Positions 46,830 through 58,653 of a stretch of DNA of 64,000 nt are shown here, piece by piece; position 1 is the stretch's first letter, and every line of letters starts with the position of its first letter. Made by a program: the position numbers and the translations under genes. The notes under the pieces were generated by a model that did not search any database, was not told the origin of the DNA, and saw nothing but the letters and a program-made list of their open reading frames with translations. This stretch comes from Chiridota heheva (Eukaryota; Echinodermata; Holothuroidea; Apodida; Chiridotidae). The DNA is taken from NCBI GenBank assembly GCA_020152595.1, contig JAIGNY010004296.1, positions 202,501 to 266,500 of the forward strand. Direction: 5' to 3'.

Positions 46830-47205
46830 TAGACCTTTTCATATAGGAATCGGTAATTTCAGGGAATCTAATGGAAAAAATGTCACATGGCCAAATTTCA
46901 CGTGTCCATAATGGACCAATCATATACTTGGGGAATCTTGTTGACCAAATACAGGGAAAATCCTGGCCATCTGCACAATTTAAGCAAGGTATGGGACCAA
47001 GTTTATGAAGCATTAAAAGTTTTCACCCGCACGTATCATACCTGTGTTATACGTAAAGGTAATACGTGGGCATTTTCCTGCTTACAATTTTTTCCTCAAA
47101 ACTGTACCTGATTGGTTGGGAAACAAAGGAAAAATTTCTCTAGCAATTGATTGGTCAAATTACTGACGTAATCACATTTGGCTAAAATCGTTTTGAAATG
47201 GTCTA
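46830..47205. mobile_element. MITE with TAGACC(T/A)TTTCA termini, copy 1
   Basis: The left end is TAGACCTTTTCATAT and the right end, reversed, is TAGACCATTTCAAAAC. The interior shares GTGTCCA.A.T.GACCA.TC, GGTA(T/C)GGGACCAAG, TGATTGGTTG(G/A)GAAACAA and GCAATTGATTGGT with 51239-51612. The target site is not resolved. Confidence 0.75.
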
Positions 47206-49335
47206 TACGAAAAAGTCAACATGGCCCAGATATTCCCGCAAATTGTATGACAACAGAACATTGACAGTGACATTAAATGGATACAAAAATGTTTAAAAAT
47301 AGGTGTTTACAACTGATAAACAGAAGGTGACAAACACAGGGGAATGTTAACCAACAGTTAAGTGTTCATAAAGAATGTTTGACTGACCAGTAAGTTCTAA
47401 TGATATCACAACTAGCAAGAAATACCAACATCATAAATAGCAATGTTTCACAGTACCGATGCAAGCAGTTTGACACCAGCGAGTTTTTTCAGCGTTTTAC
47501 CTGCGCTTTACTGGCGATTTACAAGCAACTTTGAAAATGACAAAATATAGAGATATTTTGTTCAGTTTCACAAGTGAAACAATTTAAATTACTGTCGTTA
47601 TAACATAGATAACCCAAAAATATTGCCTTGCCCATTAAGTAATCAATGAAAGGTCTGAATTGAGTGAAAACGTGAAAATTGGAGAGGGGACTAGATAATC
47701 TACCAAATTATGTTTTCATCAATGAGAATGCCCCCACTCTAAATTCAATAGTATGAAATATTAAATTAAACATGTAGAAGAAGGAATGACTCTGGAGTAC
47801 CCCTCCAAATTGCTTTTAACTGCTGTGATCCTCCGTCCCTTAACCGTAACCACCAAACTCAAGTTTACGTCTTTAGACATCAAATATTTGAAAGACAACA
47901 TGATCGGGGAGGGGGCATACACCTTTGTAAGTATTTCCCTTTAAATGTGCCATTTCTAATTAGGTCAAAGTCCAGATGCAGCTGTCAATTTGTAAACAAT
48001 TCTGTCAAAGGTGCTGGAAATGGGGCAGAGGCATTAATTATGATTCTTTAGAAGTTTGCCGTGTTTTTCAGAGAGATTAATGTTAATGGAGTTTAATGTT
48101 CGTAAGTTTCGGGTAAGAATTAGAATATTTCTGTTGGAAGAAAATAAATTTTCGCACGATCTAATTTATAAAGAAATAACTCAACACCTGGGCTTATCAA
48201 ATAGTGGGAGCAACATGTATGTTTCTGTTTACTTACGTCGCTGATTTCGAAGTTTTGGACAGAAGTCTACACTGAGCAAAGAGTGCTCAGTTCAGAATTG
48301 TATTTGTTCTCATTTTATTTTATTTTTTTTTTCTATTCTTTTCTTTCGTGTTTCACTTTTACTGTATATGGATCTACATATTAAAAAGTTTTAGACAACG
48401 TTTCTTAATATTTTGGTGGAAATAATTCACGAGTTAAAATTGTACCCAACTGTATGGAAAACTATATATTTCGGAATAAAACATGGAAATCTCAGTAAGT
48501 TGAACTTGTTTACTTTTATTTTGCCAATCCATTTTATTTCGCTTATCATTTTAGTTTTAGTTTATATTAATTTATTCAATTTTCATTTTATGATTTATAA
48601 AAAATGGCCGCGCCCGCCAAGATAGTGCAGACGCAAGTTGCGTTGGGGCCACGGTTCCTTACTTTTCAGGCTGTAATTTTTTGTTGAACTTATTGAAAAT
48701 AAATAATAATCCTAAATCTCCATGGTACACTCTGCATTGTCGCTATCAATTTATTGTGGGCTGAACTGTGTCCTTTAAAAAGACACAGGAAATGAAATAC
48801 TTAATTTTGCTTAAAACAGCAATTTCCATCAGTTTAAAAATATTATCTGAACTAAATACATTTGAGTGAAATCTGCAGAGTCGATATGTGTGCAGACGTT
48901 AAATATTATACACAGTAGACCGAGGACTTTTCCCGCTGAAAAAAATAAGAGTTGTGATTGGAAAATATGGCTCATGATAGTATCTTTGTTTTTAAAAATT
49001 AAATCGCAAGTTGCATGAAAACCAATAGCACGCTTTTGGCTTCGAGAATGGGTTTTTTCTCCGTGCTTACCGGCAGCTTTACCGGCAATTTACCGGCATT
49101 TTATCGGCGCTTCACTGGCACTTTACCGGCGGCTTACTGTGGTTAAAATTACCGCCGCAATCGTCAAACAGCTCGCATAGATACTGTAGGTCCAAATTAA
49201 ATTTCAATGTTATTGCAGGTAAGAGAAGAAGGCGATTATTCTAGCAATTTCAGAAGAAGAAAAACAGGGGGAAAAAAAGTTTTTCTAAAAGAATGTTAAA
49301 TGTTCTTTTACTTTTTGTAATTTTTTTTATAACGG
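47206..49335. other. Probable intron; small TTTACCGGC repeat
   Basis: About 49068-49140 has six or seven loose 12-13-bp TTTACCGGCA(A/G)C-type units, with a weaker echo near 47505. At 48594-48660 a TTTATAAAAAATGGCCGCGCCC stretch is locally GC-rich but leads to no supported exon. Confidence 0.45.
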
Positions 49336-49625
49336 GTGCATGCAGTGGCTCTGTGGTTAAGGAGTCATGCTCGTATACGAAAGGTACCGGGTTCAATTCC
49401 CGCCATGAACCATGCATTGTGTCCTTAAGCAAGACACTTCACTCTGCTTACTCCAGTCCACTCAGCTGTAAAATGAGTACCAGGACTGCTGGGGAGTTGA
49501 CCTGCGATGGACTAGTGTCCCGTCCAGGGGAAGTCATGTGCTCTCATCTGCTTACGTGAATGAAACTGGGGGTAGGCACCGGCCTGATGGGCCTTCCTGG
49601 CTCTAGTATGGATTTAACTTAACTT
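49336..49625 (+). mobile_element. tRNA-derived SINE, conserved-core family, most complete copy
   Basis: The A box is TGGCTCTGTGG (49346-49356) and the B box GGTTCAATTCC (49390-49400). The core is TTGTGTCCTTAAGCAAGACA and TCCACTCAGCTGTAAAATGA, followed by GACCTGCGATGGACTAGTGT and GGGCCTTCCTGGCTC. The insertion lies 50 bp from the transmembrane exon. Confidence 0.9.
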
Positions 49626-49674
49626 ATTTTTTTCTTTATGAGACTGATATGTAATTCAACAATAAAGTACTTAC

Positions 49675-49824
49675 CGTGTATTTGGGGCGTTTAAAGTAGT
49701 TGTTAGATGTGATAAGGAAGACCAATAAAAGTAAGATGAACACTGGAATGGCGTAAAGATATAAGGACGTTTTATTATCATCATCAATTTCTATTTCCAC
49801 TGTGCCATCGCCATGGTAACCAGG
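49675..49824 (-). CDS. Internal exon encoding a transmembrane segment
   Basis: On the minus strand an acceptor (TGTTTATCTTTTCAG) precedes exactly 50 codons, followed by the donor ACG|GTAAGT. The peptide runs PGYHGDGTVEIEIDDDNKTS, then the hydrophobic stretch LYLYAIPVFILLLLVFLITS, then NNYFKRPKYT. NKT is a possible N-glycosylation site before the membrane, and the basic KRPK after it suggests a type I orientation. The exon is in phase 0 at both ends and joins the terminal exon at 24107-24220 in frame. The family is not recognised; upstream exons must lie above 49824 and were not found. Confidence 0.8.
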
Positions 49825-49827
49825 CTG

Positions 49828-50089
49828 AAAAGATAAACAAGGAATTCAAATTATAAATTGTTATCTGAAAGTATACCTGTGAAAGAGTGATGTCACAGCC
49901 TCACTTTCTTAATACTGTTAATGAATTTGTATTGAAATTAATTTAAAATTTCCACTTATCATATAAAACATATTCCAAAATTTCTTCAGCTGGAAAATCA
50001 TATTTACTGTACTAGATTGTGATTAAGTCTTGACAAACTGTATAGCATCCAATAATAATAATAATAACATCATCATCATCATCTTTCGC
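49828..50089 (-). other. Probable intron; no further exon seen
   Basis: AT-rich sequence with an (AAT)n/(ATC)n patch near 50050-50085. Confidence 0.5.
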
Positions 50090-50325
50090 AGCCTGTCATG
50101 GGCCATTCCGCAGTCTGTCATGGGCCATTCCGCAGTCTGTCATGGGCCATTCCTCAGTCTGTCATGCGCCATTCTGCAGTCTGTCATGGGCAATTCCGCA
50201 GTCTGTCATGCGCCATTCCGCAGTCTGTCATGCGCCATTCCGCAGTCTGTCATGGGCCATTCCGCAGACCGTCATGGGCCATTCCGCAGTCTGTCATGGG
50301 CCATTTCGCAGTCTGTCATACACGA
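50090..50325. repeat. 22-bp minisatellite, ~11 copies
   Basis: The unit is CAGTCTGTCATGGGCCATTC plus CG. Copies differ mainly by GGGCC/GCGCC and AGACCG substitutions. Open frames in all three forward phases are artefacts. Confidence 0.95.
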
Positions 50326-50737
50326 AACTGGCTAAAGAATGACCCATAAGCTGAATTAGCTTCACCACTAAACTAATTCTCTCAGACCCTGGTGTAGAAT
50401 CACAGCAATGAGGAAGTGTTGAACCAAAATCACAAATGCACCTACTATTTTTTTAATTTATGACAATGGAATGCTAACATCCATCAAAGGCAATCTGTAT
50501 CAACTTCAAATATCAACCTTGACAGAAACTACCCCCTGAAGTTAGACAAAATTGACATTTACAATATTTTGTCAGAAAAGAGTACAACATTTGGGACAAA
50601 ATGAATTTTCAATAAAATGCAGCTCCCCTTATGAAATATTTGAGCTCACTGTTAGAGCACATCAGGGCTTAGCAACATTTACTAGCTTGGGAGGAGCTTT
50701 AATCTGCTTGAAGTCAGATCATACAAAATACTTCTAC

Positions 50738-51048
50738 TAACTTTAAGGCACTTCATAGAATTGCACCCAGCTACATAAATGATCTCTCTAACCAATTTAC
50801 TGAGAACCCAGCAAACCCTGACATGGACTGTTCTATGAATACAAATATCTTATGGTGAAAAATGATTCTCCTGGGCTGCTCCTCACCTGCGGAACAATCT
50901 CCCTCCATCCATCCGATCCATCAATATACTCTCACTGGCTTCAAACATTCTCTAAAGACACATTTATTTATTCAACATTTTGACATCATAATTTATTTGT
51001 TTTATCACCATCTCGTTGATTTCTCTCCCCTGCTACAAGCTTGACATG
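50738..51048 (+). mobile_element. Degraded LINE ORF2 C-terminus
   Basis: About 50742 onward reads TFKALHRIAPSYINDLSNQF. Then, in another frame, it reads FSWAAPHLRNNLPPSIRSI and, after a further shift or stop, a HIYLFNI-like end. These are the APSYI and APxLxNxLP landmarks of the CR1/L2 group. At least one frameshift and one stop interrupt the frame, so it is older than the copies at 29345 and 39783. Confidence 0.75.
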
Positions 51049-51064
51049 AGATCATCGTGCTGAT

Positions 51065-51231
51065 CAGGGAGGAAGGGAGGGGGAGAGGGGACAAGTCCCA
51101 CCACTTTTTAGCAAAATTTTAAAACTTCAGTACATTTGAAGAAAAATTTCTCCTTGTCCCCCCCCCCCCCTTCCCTGCTGTTTGGAAAAATAGACATATC
51201 CCCCACTTACCAAATAAGAATTACGGCCCTG
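51065..51231. mobile_element. Short hAT-like element (CAGGG ends)
   Basis: Left CAGGGAGGAAGGG and right, reversed, CAGGGCCGTAATTC share only the first bases. The flanks GTGCTGAT (51057-51064) and ATGCTGAT (51232-51239) agree at seven of eight bases. G-runs and C-runs near the two ends are roughly complementary. Confidence 0.5.
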
Positions 51232-51238
51232 ATGCTGA

Positions 51239-51612
51239 TAGACCTTTTCAAATCTAAATGTGCAATTTCCAGAAATCAAATTTAAATAAAGTCACATGCA
51301 TGGCCGTACTTCATGTGTCCAAAGTAGACCACTCATATGCTAGGGGAATCCTATCAACCAGTAAAATGCAGGTGGATTCTTCACTGTGTGCACAATTCAC
51401 ACAGGGTACGGGACCAAGCGAACGAAAATATGCTAATCATACATGTACGTGTGTTATGCATGAAAGTAGTATGCGCGTGCATAGTTGTGGACAACGTTTC
51501 CTGCAGCAACTACAGCTGATTGGTTGAGAAACAAGGGGGGAAATTCCCCCAGCAATTGATTGGTAGAAGTGCTGAAGTAATCCCTTTTGGTTAAAATAGG
51601 TTTCAACTGTGA
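51239..51612. mobile_element. MITE with TAGACC termini, copy 2
   Basis: Colinear with 46830-47205 from TAGACCTTTTCAAAT through AAATAGGTTTCAA; the last bases of the right end are lost or diverged. It abuts the hAT-like element at 51065-51231. Confidence 0.72.
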
Positions 51613-51829
51613 GCTTACTATTAACAGAGACATCTGCACTGCTACAGGTTGACATTGTCTGTAAGGGGTTGTATATTCATGACCTAACTTTGAGTCTAAA
51701 ACGTACAAAACACTAACAGAGTTTTTCATACCCCTTTCAACCAAATAATGTTATACTCTCTGTTATTCAAACCCAACCAGGCATAAATTCATTTGATGTT
51801 CTGAGTTTTTAACACTTATCTCAAACCAG

Positions 51830-53000
51830 AAACAAAAGGTTTTGTGGTTCCGATGATTCATTTTTCAATAGCTGATTGATTTACAAAATTTGTACTTACT
51901 TACTGCCATGTCATTGCATATCATGAAATATTTGTTCCAGATATTTATTAATAAACCACACCTACCATGCAGATCAATAAAAATGTTGACAACATTAGCA
52001 ATTTGCACAATAATTAACAACATTTTTAAAAAAGTATGATGCAAAAACCATTGCTCATTTGTCCTATTGTAAGAATTTGTCAGTAAGCCCCACCTACTCA
52101 TTTATATTCACTACCACAACATTTAAACATATGTACAGACCATGACCCATCTGTGTACCTGATATAGCATAAATCTGATGTGTTGTTAATGGAGTACGGT
52201 ATGGTGTTTACATTGTTTAGCACTTTCACATTAAGCCATGCCCACCATGCATATTAATAACATCTGCTGATAACATAAGCATGTAAACAATAACTAACAA
52301 AATTATCATGCCTAATATGACACAAAACAGACATACAACTTGCTCATTTATCACTTTTTTAAATTTTCACTTTAATCCCTTCCCAATTATTAACATGCAT
52401 GATATCACCATTAAAAACAGGGCACATCTACAGGCCATGGGCTAGGCCTATCTGAGTACCAAATATGACATAAATCCAGTTTACTGTTTTGAGATACAGT
52501 GTTTACAAGCTCTTTTCAGCAAAATTATATTAAGCCCTGCCCACTATGCATATTAATATAATTAAACGTTTTTACATCATGAATATAAACACATCAGTTA
52601 ATATCATAATTATCCTAAATATTAAACAAAACAGACATGCAGTTGTTAAAACATTAACATTTCAAATTTTTACTTTAAGACCTGCCTACTCATTAATATG
52701 CATGATATCAACACCAAAAACAATAGGGCACATTTACAGTCCATGGGCTATTGTGTACCACATATGAACTGAATTTTTTTCAAGATACTGTGTTTACAAG
52801 CTCTTTTCAACAAAATCAAAATCATATTAATGAAATTTAACATTTTTACATCATAAATATGGACACACCAGCTAACATCATAATTACACCAAATATGAAA
52901 AAAACTAGACAAATGTTGTTAAAATATAAAAATTTCAAGATTTTTACATTTAAGCCCCGCCTATTCATTAATATGCATGATATCACTACCTTGCCTTAAA
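51830..53000. repeat. ~147-bp alternating array, locus 2
   Basis: Same half-units as 38441-39760: TAAGCC-type starts at about 52084, 52232, 52373 (TAATCCC), 52530, 52676 and 52952, with ATGCATATTAAT(A/G) and CATTAATATGCATG alternating. The matching left flank (TTTTGTGGTTCCGATGATTC) shows that the whole block was copied, not only the unit. Confidence 0.87.
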
Positions 53001-54654
53001 TAGTATTTTCCTTACTTCAATGCGCTAGAAAACTGCATCAATTACGGGAGTGTAATAAGACAAAGAAAATTCCCGCTAATGAAAAGTAGTGTCCCACTCC
53101 CCACCAAATTCATATTTTCTCCATCAAAATGAAAAAAATAAAAGTGTATTACTTGCAATCTCTGTACGACTAATATAATACATGATTTGAATGCATCAGG
53201 ATTGAAAATTAGACTGAAATACGTTGTATTACGTACTTAAACCAGACCTTGTTTCAGCAAGGAGCTGTTAAAACATTTTCTTTTTACAACACATGCCACG
53301 AACCCAAGCAAAAGCAATTCTTCAGCAATCTGCAGATATAAGCTCAACATTAATTTAAAACATTTAACGATAAACAATATTTGTGGTCATTTAAAATCGT
53401 ACAAAACAGCCAAACACATCTGTATTAAACATTCTGTTTGTACTTTCTACTTGTGAAACAATATGCAGAGCAGAATGCAGAGATAATATTATTATTTTAT
53501 GCATATCAACAGGGTATCACCTAACGGGTCCGTAAAAAAACCACATAAACTCGCTCCACTTTAAACCAATGAAATAATTTCAGATTGTACCCAAGTGAAT
53601 AACATGTGGTATGTGGTCAATTACATAAAACACATGATTGGAACGGAAGATTCCGTCGCTCGTAGGCTACGACTATGAGTAAACATAATTAATAGAAAAC
53701 GGAAGACATTTTCAAAACGAAATGCAAGAAATCTTTCGTTCTTTTTAAGTGTGAACAATTTTGACCGGGACTGTTCTTCAGAGGTTTATCATATACATGG
53801 AAATGAGATGAGGGGAAGGAATACAAACATACAAACTTTTTGAGGGAATTGACAAACTTTTTGAGGGAATGAATGGTCGTTTTCACTTGCGACCTCATTG
53901 TGAAATGTGGATAATACTAGTATGGTTTGATTCACAAACCAACCTGGTGATAGCACGGGGATAATTAATCTTCATTTTACAGTGCATTGTTATTCCATAA
54001 CAATCACGCAATTAATTTACCCTCCTTTACGCCATGCTACAGCTATTTATAGCGACAGTTTTTCCTGGCATAAGCTGCTGAATTCTAACTAAAAAAACAC
54101 TTTAAAAAATGATACAACCCTTGAAAACCCAATCATTAATCATGTTACTATGACAACACGTGAATCTAGGGTCATTCACACAAAGTTTTATTTGTATCCA
54201 GGGGCCCGTATACACATCGAATATGTTTAAACTTGTACTAGCCTTATGCAATACATGCATAAATTCAATCAGTACAGTATGGCGTGGTTGGATGTGAATT
54301 CGTAAATGGTTTTGTAATACTTCGTAATGGTCTTGTAATACGATTTGCGATATATTTGTCGGGATTTATAACGGATTCCCAGGTATTCTAAAAGACAAAA
54401 GGACTCAGGAGAGAATGGACATGACTTCAAATAAAGAAATTATACAGGGGTAAAGGTACATTTATTGTGGTCAGGGAAATATTAGCCCGGAAAGAAGTCG
54501 CAATATTATGACTATTTATTTCCAAACATTCTCAATCGTATTTAATTGATTGATTCTGCATAATTCTCACATATTTTCACAAATATATCAAAAGATACTA
54601 AAAACTAGACTTAGTTTGTGTGTCCATGCAAATTGACACAAATATCATATGACC
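53001..54654. other. No gene seen
   Basis: AT-rich sequence; a 22-bp duplication (ACAAACTTTTTGAGGGAAT) lies at about 53832-53870. A possible minus-strand acceptor and short ORF near 53240-53330 ends in a stop before any donor and is not accepted. Confidence 0.5.
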
Positions 54655-54674
54655 CATCCAACTATAAAAATGGC

Positions 54675-55720
54675 ATCTTCCACTAAGTCCCACATGGCAT
54701 CCCCTGTCCAACATGGCATATCATGTCCCACATGGCATCCCATGTGCCACATGGCATCTCATGTCCCACATGGCATCCCATGTCCCACATGGCATTCCAT
54801 GTCCCACATGGCATACCATGTCCCACATGGCATCCCATGTCCCACATGGCATCTCATGTCCCAACATGGCATATCATGTCCCACATGGCATCCCTATCCC
54901 ACATGGCATCCCATGTCCCACATGGCATCCCATGTCCCACATGGCATTCCATGTCCCACATGGCATACCATGTCACACAGGGCATCCCATATCCCAAATG
55001 GCACTCCATGTCCCACATGGCATCCCATGTCCCACATGGCACCCTATGTCCCACATGGCACCCCATGTCCCACATCCCATGTCCCTCATGGCATTCCACC
55101 ATATCTCCCATATGGCATCCCACCCTATGTCCCACATGAAATCCCATCCCATCCTTTGTCTCACATGGCATTCAACCATGTCCCATATGGCATCCCATCC
55201 TATTACCCATATGACATCCCAACCTATGACCCACATGGCATTCCTCCCTATGTCCCACATGGCATCCCTCCCTGTGTCCCACATGGCATCTGTCTCCCTA
55301 TGGTCCCCATGGCATCACACCTGTCTCGCATTTGTGGCTTGCTACCTGATGTCTCACATGGCATCCCACCTTATGTCCCACATTGGATCCCTCCATATGT
55401 TCCATATGATATCTCTCCCAATGTTCCAATGACATCCTACTTCATATCCCACATGGCATCACATCCCATGTCCCCATGGCCTCCCACACTATGTCCTACA
55501 TAGGCTCCTACCCTATGTCACACATGGCATCCTAACCTATGTCACACTCTGTGTTACTCGTGGCATCCCACACCATGTCTCACATGGCATCCCGCACCAT
55601 GTCTTACATGGCATCCCACCCCATGTCCCACATCACATCCCATGTCCTACATCACATCCCATGGCATTCCACCCTATGTTCCCATGGCATTCCACCCTAT
55701 GTTCCGCATGGCATTCCTTC
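54675..55720. repeat. 20-bp minisatellite, ~50 units
   Basis: The unit is CCCATGTCCCACATGGCATC. Units are near-perfect to about 55080 and increasingly diverged towards the right, with insertions. All forward frames stay open (ORFs of 138-284 codons) because no phase of the unit contains a stop. Confidence 0.94.
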
Positions 55721-56197
55721 CTAGAAGGAATCCATCAATTTTCTAACAAACCGTGACACAGTACAAATTTAACTGACTCTTTCACCAATACCTATCACCT
55801 GAGCCATACTGATGTATTTACAGCTTGCAGTTCATTAATAAAATTGCTTTGGAAATAAAAGAAAAACCTTAGCATTGCTTATCCAAATAATGCTTTTGAA
55901 GCACATTTCTTAGAAGAAATCGATCATTTTGTAAACAGATATAAACTTAACCAACTCTTTTGTCATGATCTATTCACCACTTGAACATTTATGTATTTAA
56001 GGGTATTCTATTATCATATAACCTAAATAATGCTCTTGAAGAGTTACTGTATTCGAGGTATTGAGCGCCCTCCGCTCTAATAAGCGCCAATCCAGCAATT
56101 TTTGACTGATAACATAATTCATTTGATTAAGATGAAGACTTAAAATACTCGTGTTTTGTTACATTCTTTGCTTATTTTGTGTCTGACGCTCGCAATG
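55721..56197 (+). repeat. Duplicated block, copy 1
   Basis: Shares AAGGAATCCATCAATTTTCT, ACCAATACCTATCACCTGAG, AAATTGCTTTGGAAATAAAA and TTTTTGACTGATAACATAAT with 57019-57525 and 57880-58342. It ends at CGCTCGCAATG, where a foldback element begins. Confidence 0.9.
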
Positions 56198-56706
56198 TTT
56201 TTTCATGGGAATATTCCTTTACAGATTTTTCTTGACTGCATAAGAGAGATTGCTGGGGGTCTGAGTCTATAAGTCATCATTATGATGTCATCACAGCACT
56301 TCTGTACTATTCTTGATATATTTCTGTGAAAATTAATTTGGTATTTTCTAAATGATAGGGAACATTTTTATCTTCAAAAATTATTAAGAATAAAGTAGAA
56401 TGAAATTTACAAATATGTTTTCCAATCTGTTCTTGTAACTTACAGTATATTTGAATTATGAAAAATTGGTGATTAATTTTCGAAGAAATACATAAAGATT
56501 AGTACAGGAAGTGCTGTGATGAAATCATAATGATGATGTAATGACTCAGTACAGAAGTCGTTTTTAAGTGGGCAAATTTTCTTTTTAAAGTTTAATAACT
56601 TCTTCTAGGAATGAGATATCAACATGGTTTTTTTTTACCAATCTGTTTCTTATATTTTTCTCTATCAGATACATAAAAATGAAACTCCATGGGAATATTC
56701 CTTTAA
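56198..56706. mobile_element. Foldback-like element (CATGGGAATATTCC)
   Basis: Arms at about 56261-56336 and 56471-56551 are inverted (AAGTCATCATTATGATGTCA, then CACAGCACTTC.TGTACTA). CATGGGAATATTCCTTTA appears near both edges in the same orientation, and inverted at 59279. The exact boundaries are uncertain. Confidence 0.55.
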
Positions 56707-57018
56707 TGACATGGTGTATGTATTCTATAGTTTCCAGTAATCAATTAATTAGGAAATAAATATCATGGTGCCCGGTCATCAATTTCATTTGAGACCGAGT
56801 GCGACATCATTTACTAAAAGATATCTATCAGTTTTTTCTATTTTTAAATTGGGACATCTTTTATCAATTCACCATGTAGGCAAAATTAATGTTTTTATTA
56901 CTTTGGGTATAAGGAAAGCTTGCAGGTTGATCATTAGGAAAAAGAAAAGAAAAAACAACAACTTGGAAATGCAAAGAGCCTTAGCAAAACTTACGCAAGC
57001 AGTCAGTACTTTTAAGCA
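56707..57018. other. No gene seen
   Basis: An 87-codon ORF at 56765-57028 has Lys/Arg-rich low-complexity ends, and part of it (GGAAATGCAAAGAGCCTTAG) is repeated at about 57516 and 57818. I do not call it a gene. Confidence 0.45.
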
Positions 57019-57819
57019 CATTTCCTAAAAGGAATCCATCAATTTTCTAACAAACCGGGACACAGTACAAATTTAACTGACTCTTTCACCAATACCTATC
57101 ACCTGAGCCATACTGATGTATTTACAGCTTGCAGTTCATTAATAAAATTGCTTTGGAAATAAAAGAAAAACCTTAGCATTGCTTATCCAAATAATGCTTT
57201 TGAAGCACATTTCTTAGAAGAAATGGATCATTTTGTCCAAATTGGGACATGCCATAGATAGAAACTTAACCAACTCTTTTGTCATGATCTATTCATCACT
57301 TGAACATTTATGTATTTAAGGGAATCCAAATTTTTAACAAAGAACAAAAAATTTTATTGTATTCTATTATCATATAACCTAAAATCACATAACCTAAACA
57401 ATGCTATAACCTAAATAATGCTCTTGAAGACTATTATTTGTATTTAAGCACCCACCCAGCATTTTTTGACTGATAACATAATTCATTTGATTAATATGAA
57501 GACTTAAAATTCTCATGGAAATGCAAAGAGCCTTAGCAAAATTATCATATAACCTAAATCAAATGCAGTACAAATTTAAGAGTTACAATGTATTCCTGAG
57601 TCATACTTGTAGCTTGCAGTTCATTAATAAAATTCTTTGAAATAAAAAACCTTAGCTAATAATGCGCCCTTAGAAGAAATAATCCAGCAACTCTTTTTTT
57701 GACTGATAACATAATTATGTATTTTGATTAACCTAAATAATGCTCTTGAAGACTTAAAATACTCATTTTTGACTGATAACATAATTCATTTGATTAATAT
57801 GAAGACTTAAAATACTCAT
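57019..57819 (+). repeat. Duplicated block, copies 2 and 3 (rearranged)
   Basis: 57019-57525 repeats copy 1 with internal insertions. 57526-57819 is a scrambled, partly deleted version in which the same words (AGTTCATTAATAAAATT, GACTGATAACATAATT) appear out of order. Confidence 0.8.
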
Positions 57820-58342
57820 GGAAATGCAAAGAGCCTTAGCAAAACCTACGCAAGCAGTCAGTACTTTTGAGCACATTTCCTAGAAGGAATCCATCAATTT
57901 TCAACAAACCAGGACAAAGTACAAATTTAACTGACTCTTTCACCAATACCTATCACCTGAGCCATACTGATGTATTTACAGCTTGCAGTTCATTAATAAA
58001 ATTGCTTTGGAAATAAAAGAAAAACCTTAGCATTGCTTATCCAAATAATGCTTTTGAAGCACATTTCTTAGAAGAAATCGATCATTTTGTAAACAGATAT
58101 AAACTTAACCAACTCTTTTGTCATGATCTATTCACCACTTGAACATTATGTATTTAAGGGTAATTTATTATCATATAACCTAAACAATGCTCTTGAAGAG
58201 TTACTGTATTCGCCTCTCACTCTAATAAGCTCCAATCCAGCAATTTTTGACTGATAACATAATTCATTTGATTAAGATGAAGACTTAAAATACTTCGTGT
58301 TTTGTTACATTCTTTGCTTATTTTGTGTCTGATGCTCGCAAT
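57820..58342 (+). repeat. Duplicated block, copy 4
   Basis: Near-complete repeat of copy 1 preceded by GGAAATGCAAAGAGCCTTAG. It ends at ATGCTCGCAATG and continues into unrelated sequence rather than the foldback element. Confidence 0.9.
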
Positions 58343-58653
58343 GAATTTGTGTTGGTTATTGTGGGCTAGTATAGAATCAATTCACATATATATATGTACA
58401 GGGCAGTTAGAATAGCACTCTGTATGCAGCCCCTGAGTATCATGCACGCTTATCAGAAAGAATTGTTGGGCCTTTTTGGGCAATTGTATTTATTAATTGT
58501 GGTACATCAATTTTCAATACATTTATAAAAATTGATGTAAGAAACTGTTGACAAAAGGATTGTTTTGATCAGGATACACTGGGAGAGAGAGAGTTCAAAT
58601 ACATTAAGTACATAATCTTATACTGATATTGATGTAAGAAACTGTTAACAAAA
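58343..58653. other. No gene; local duplication
   Basis: ATTGATGTAAGAAACTGTT(G/A)A followed by ACAAAAG occurs at about 58529 and 58629. GATCAGGATACACT occurs at 58568 and 58753, around the SINE remnant. Confidence 0.5.

Noticed and set aside
53240-53330. Minus-strand exon after a CTGCAG acceptor
   Set aside because: The frame ends in TAA directly before the donor-like word and the other frames stop earlier.
54649-55503. 284-, 239- and 138-codon ORFs
   Set aside because: All three frames of the 20-bp CCCACATGGCAT minisatellite are open, which is expected of the unit and not of a gene.
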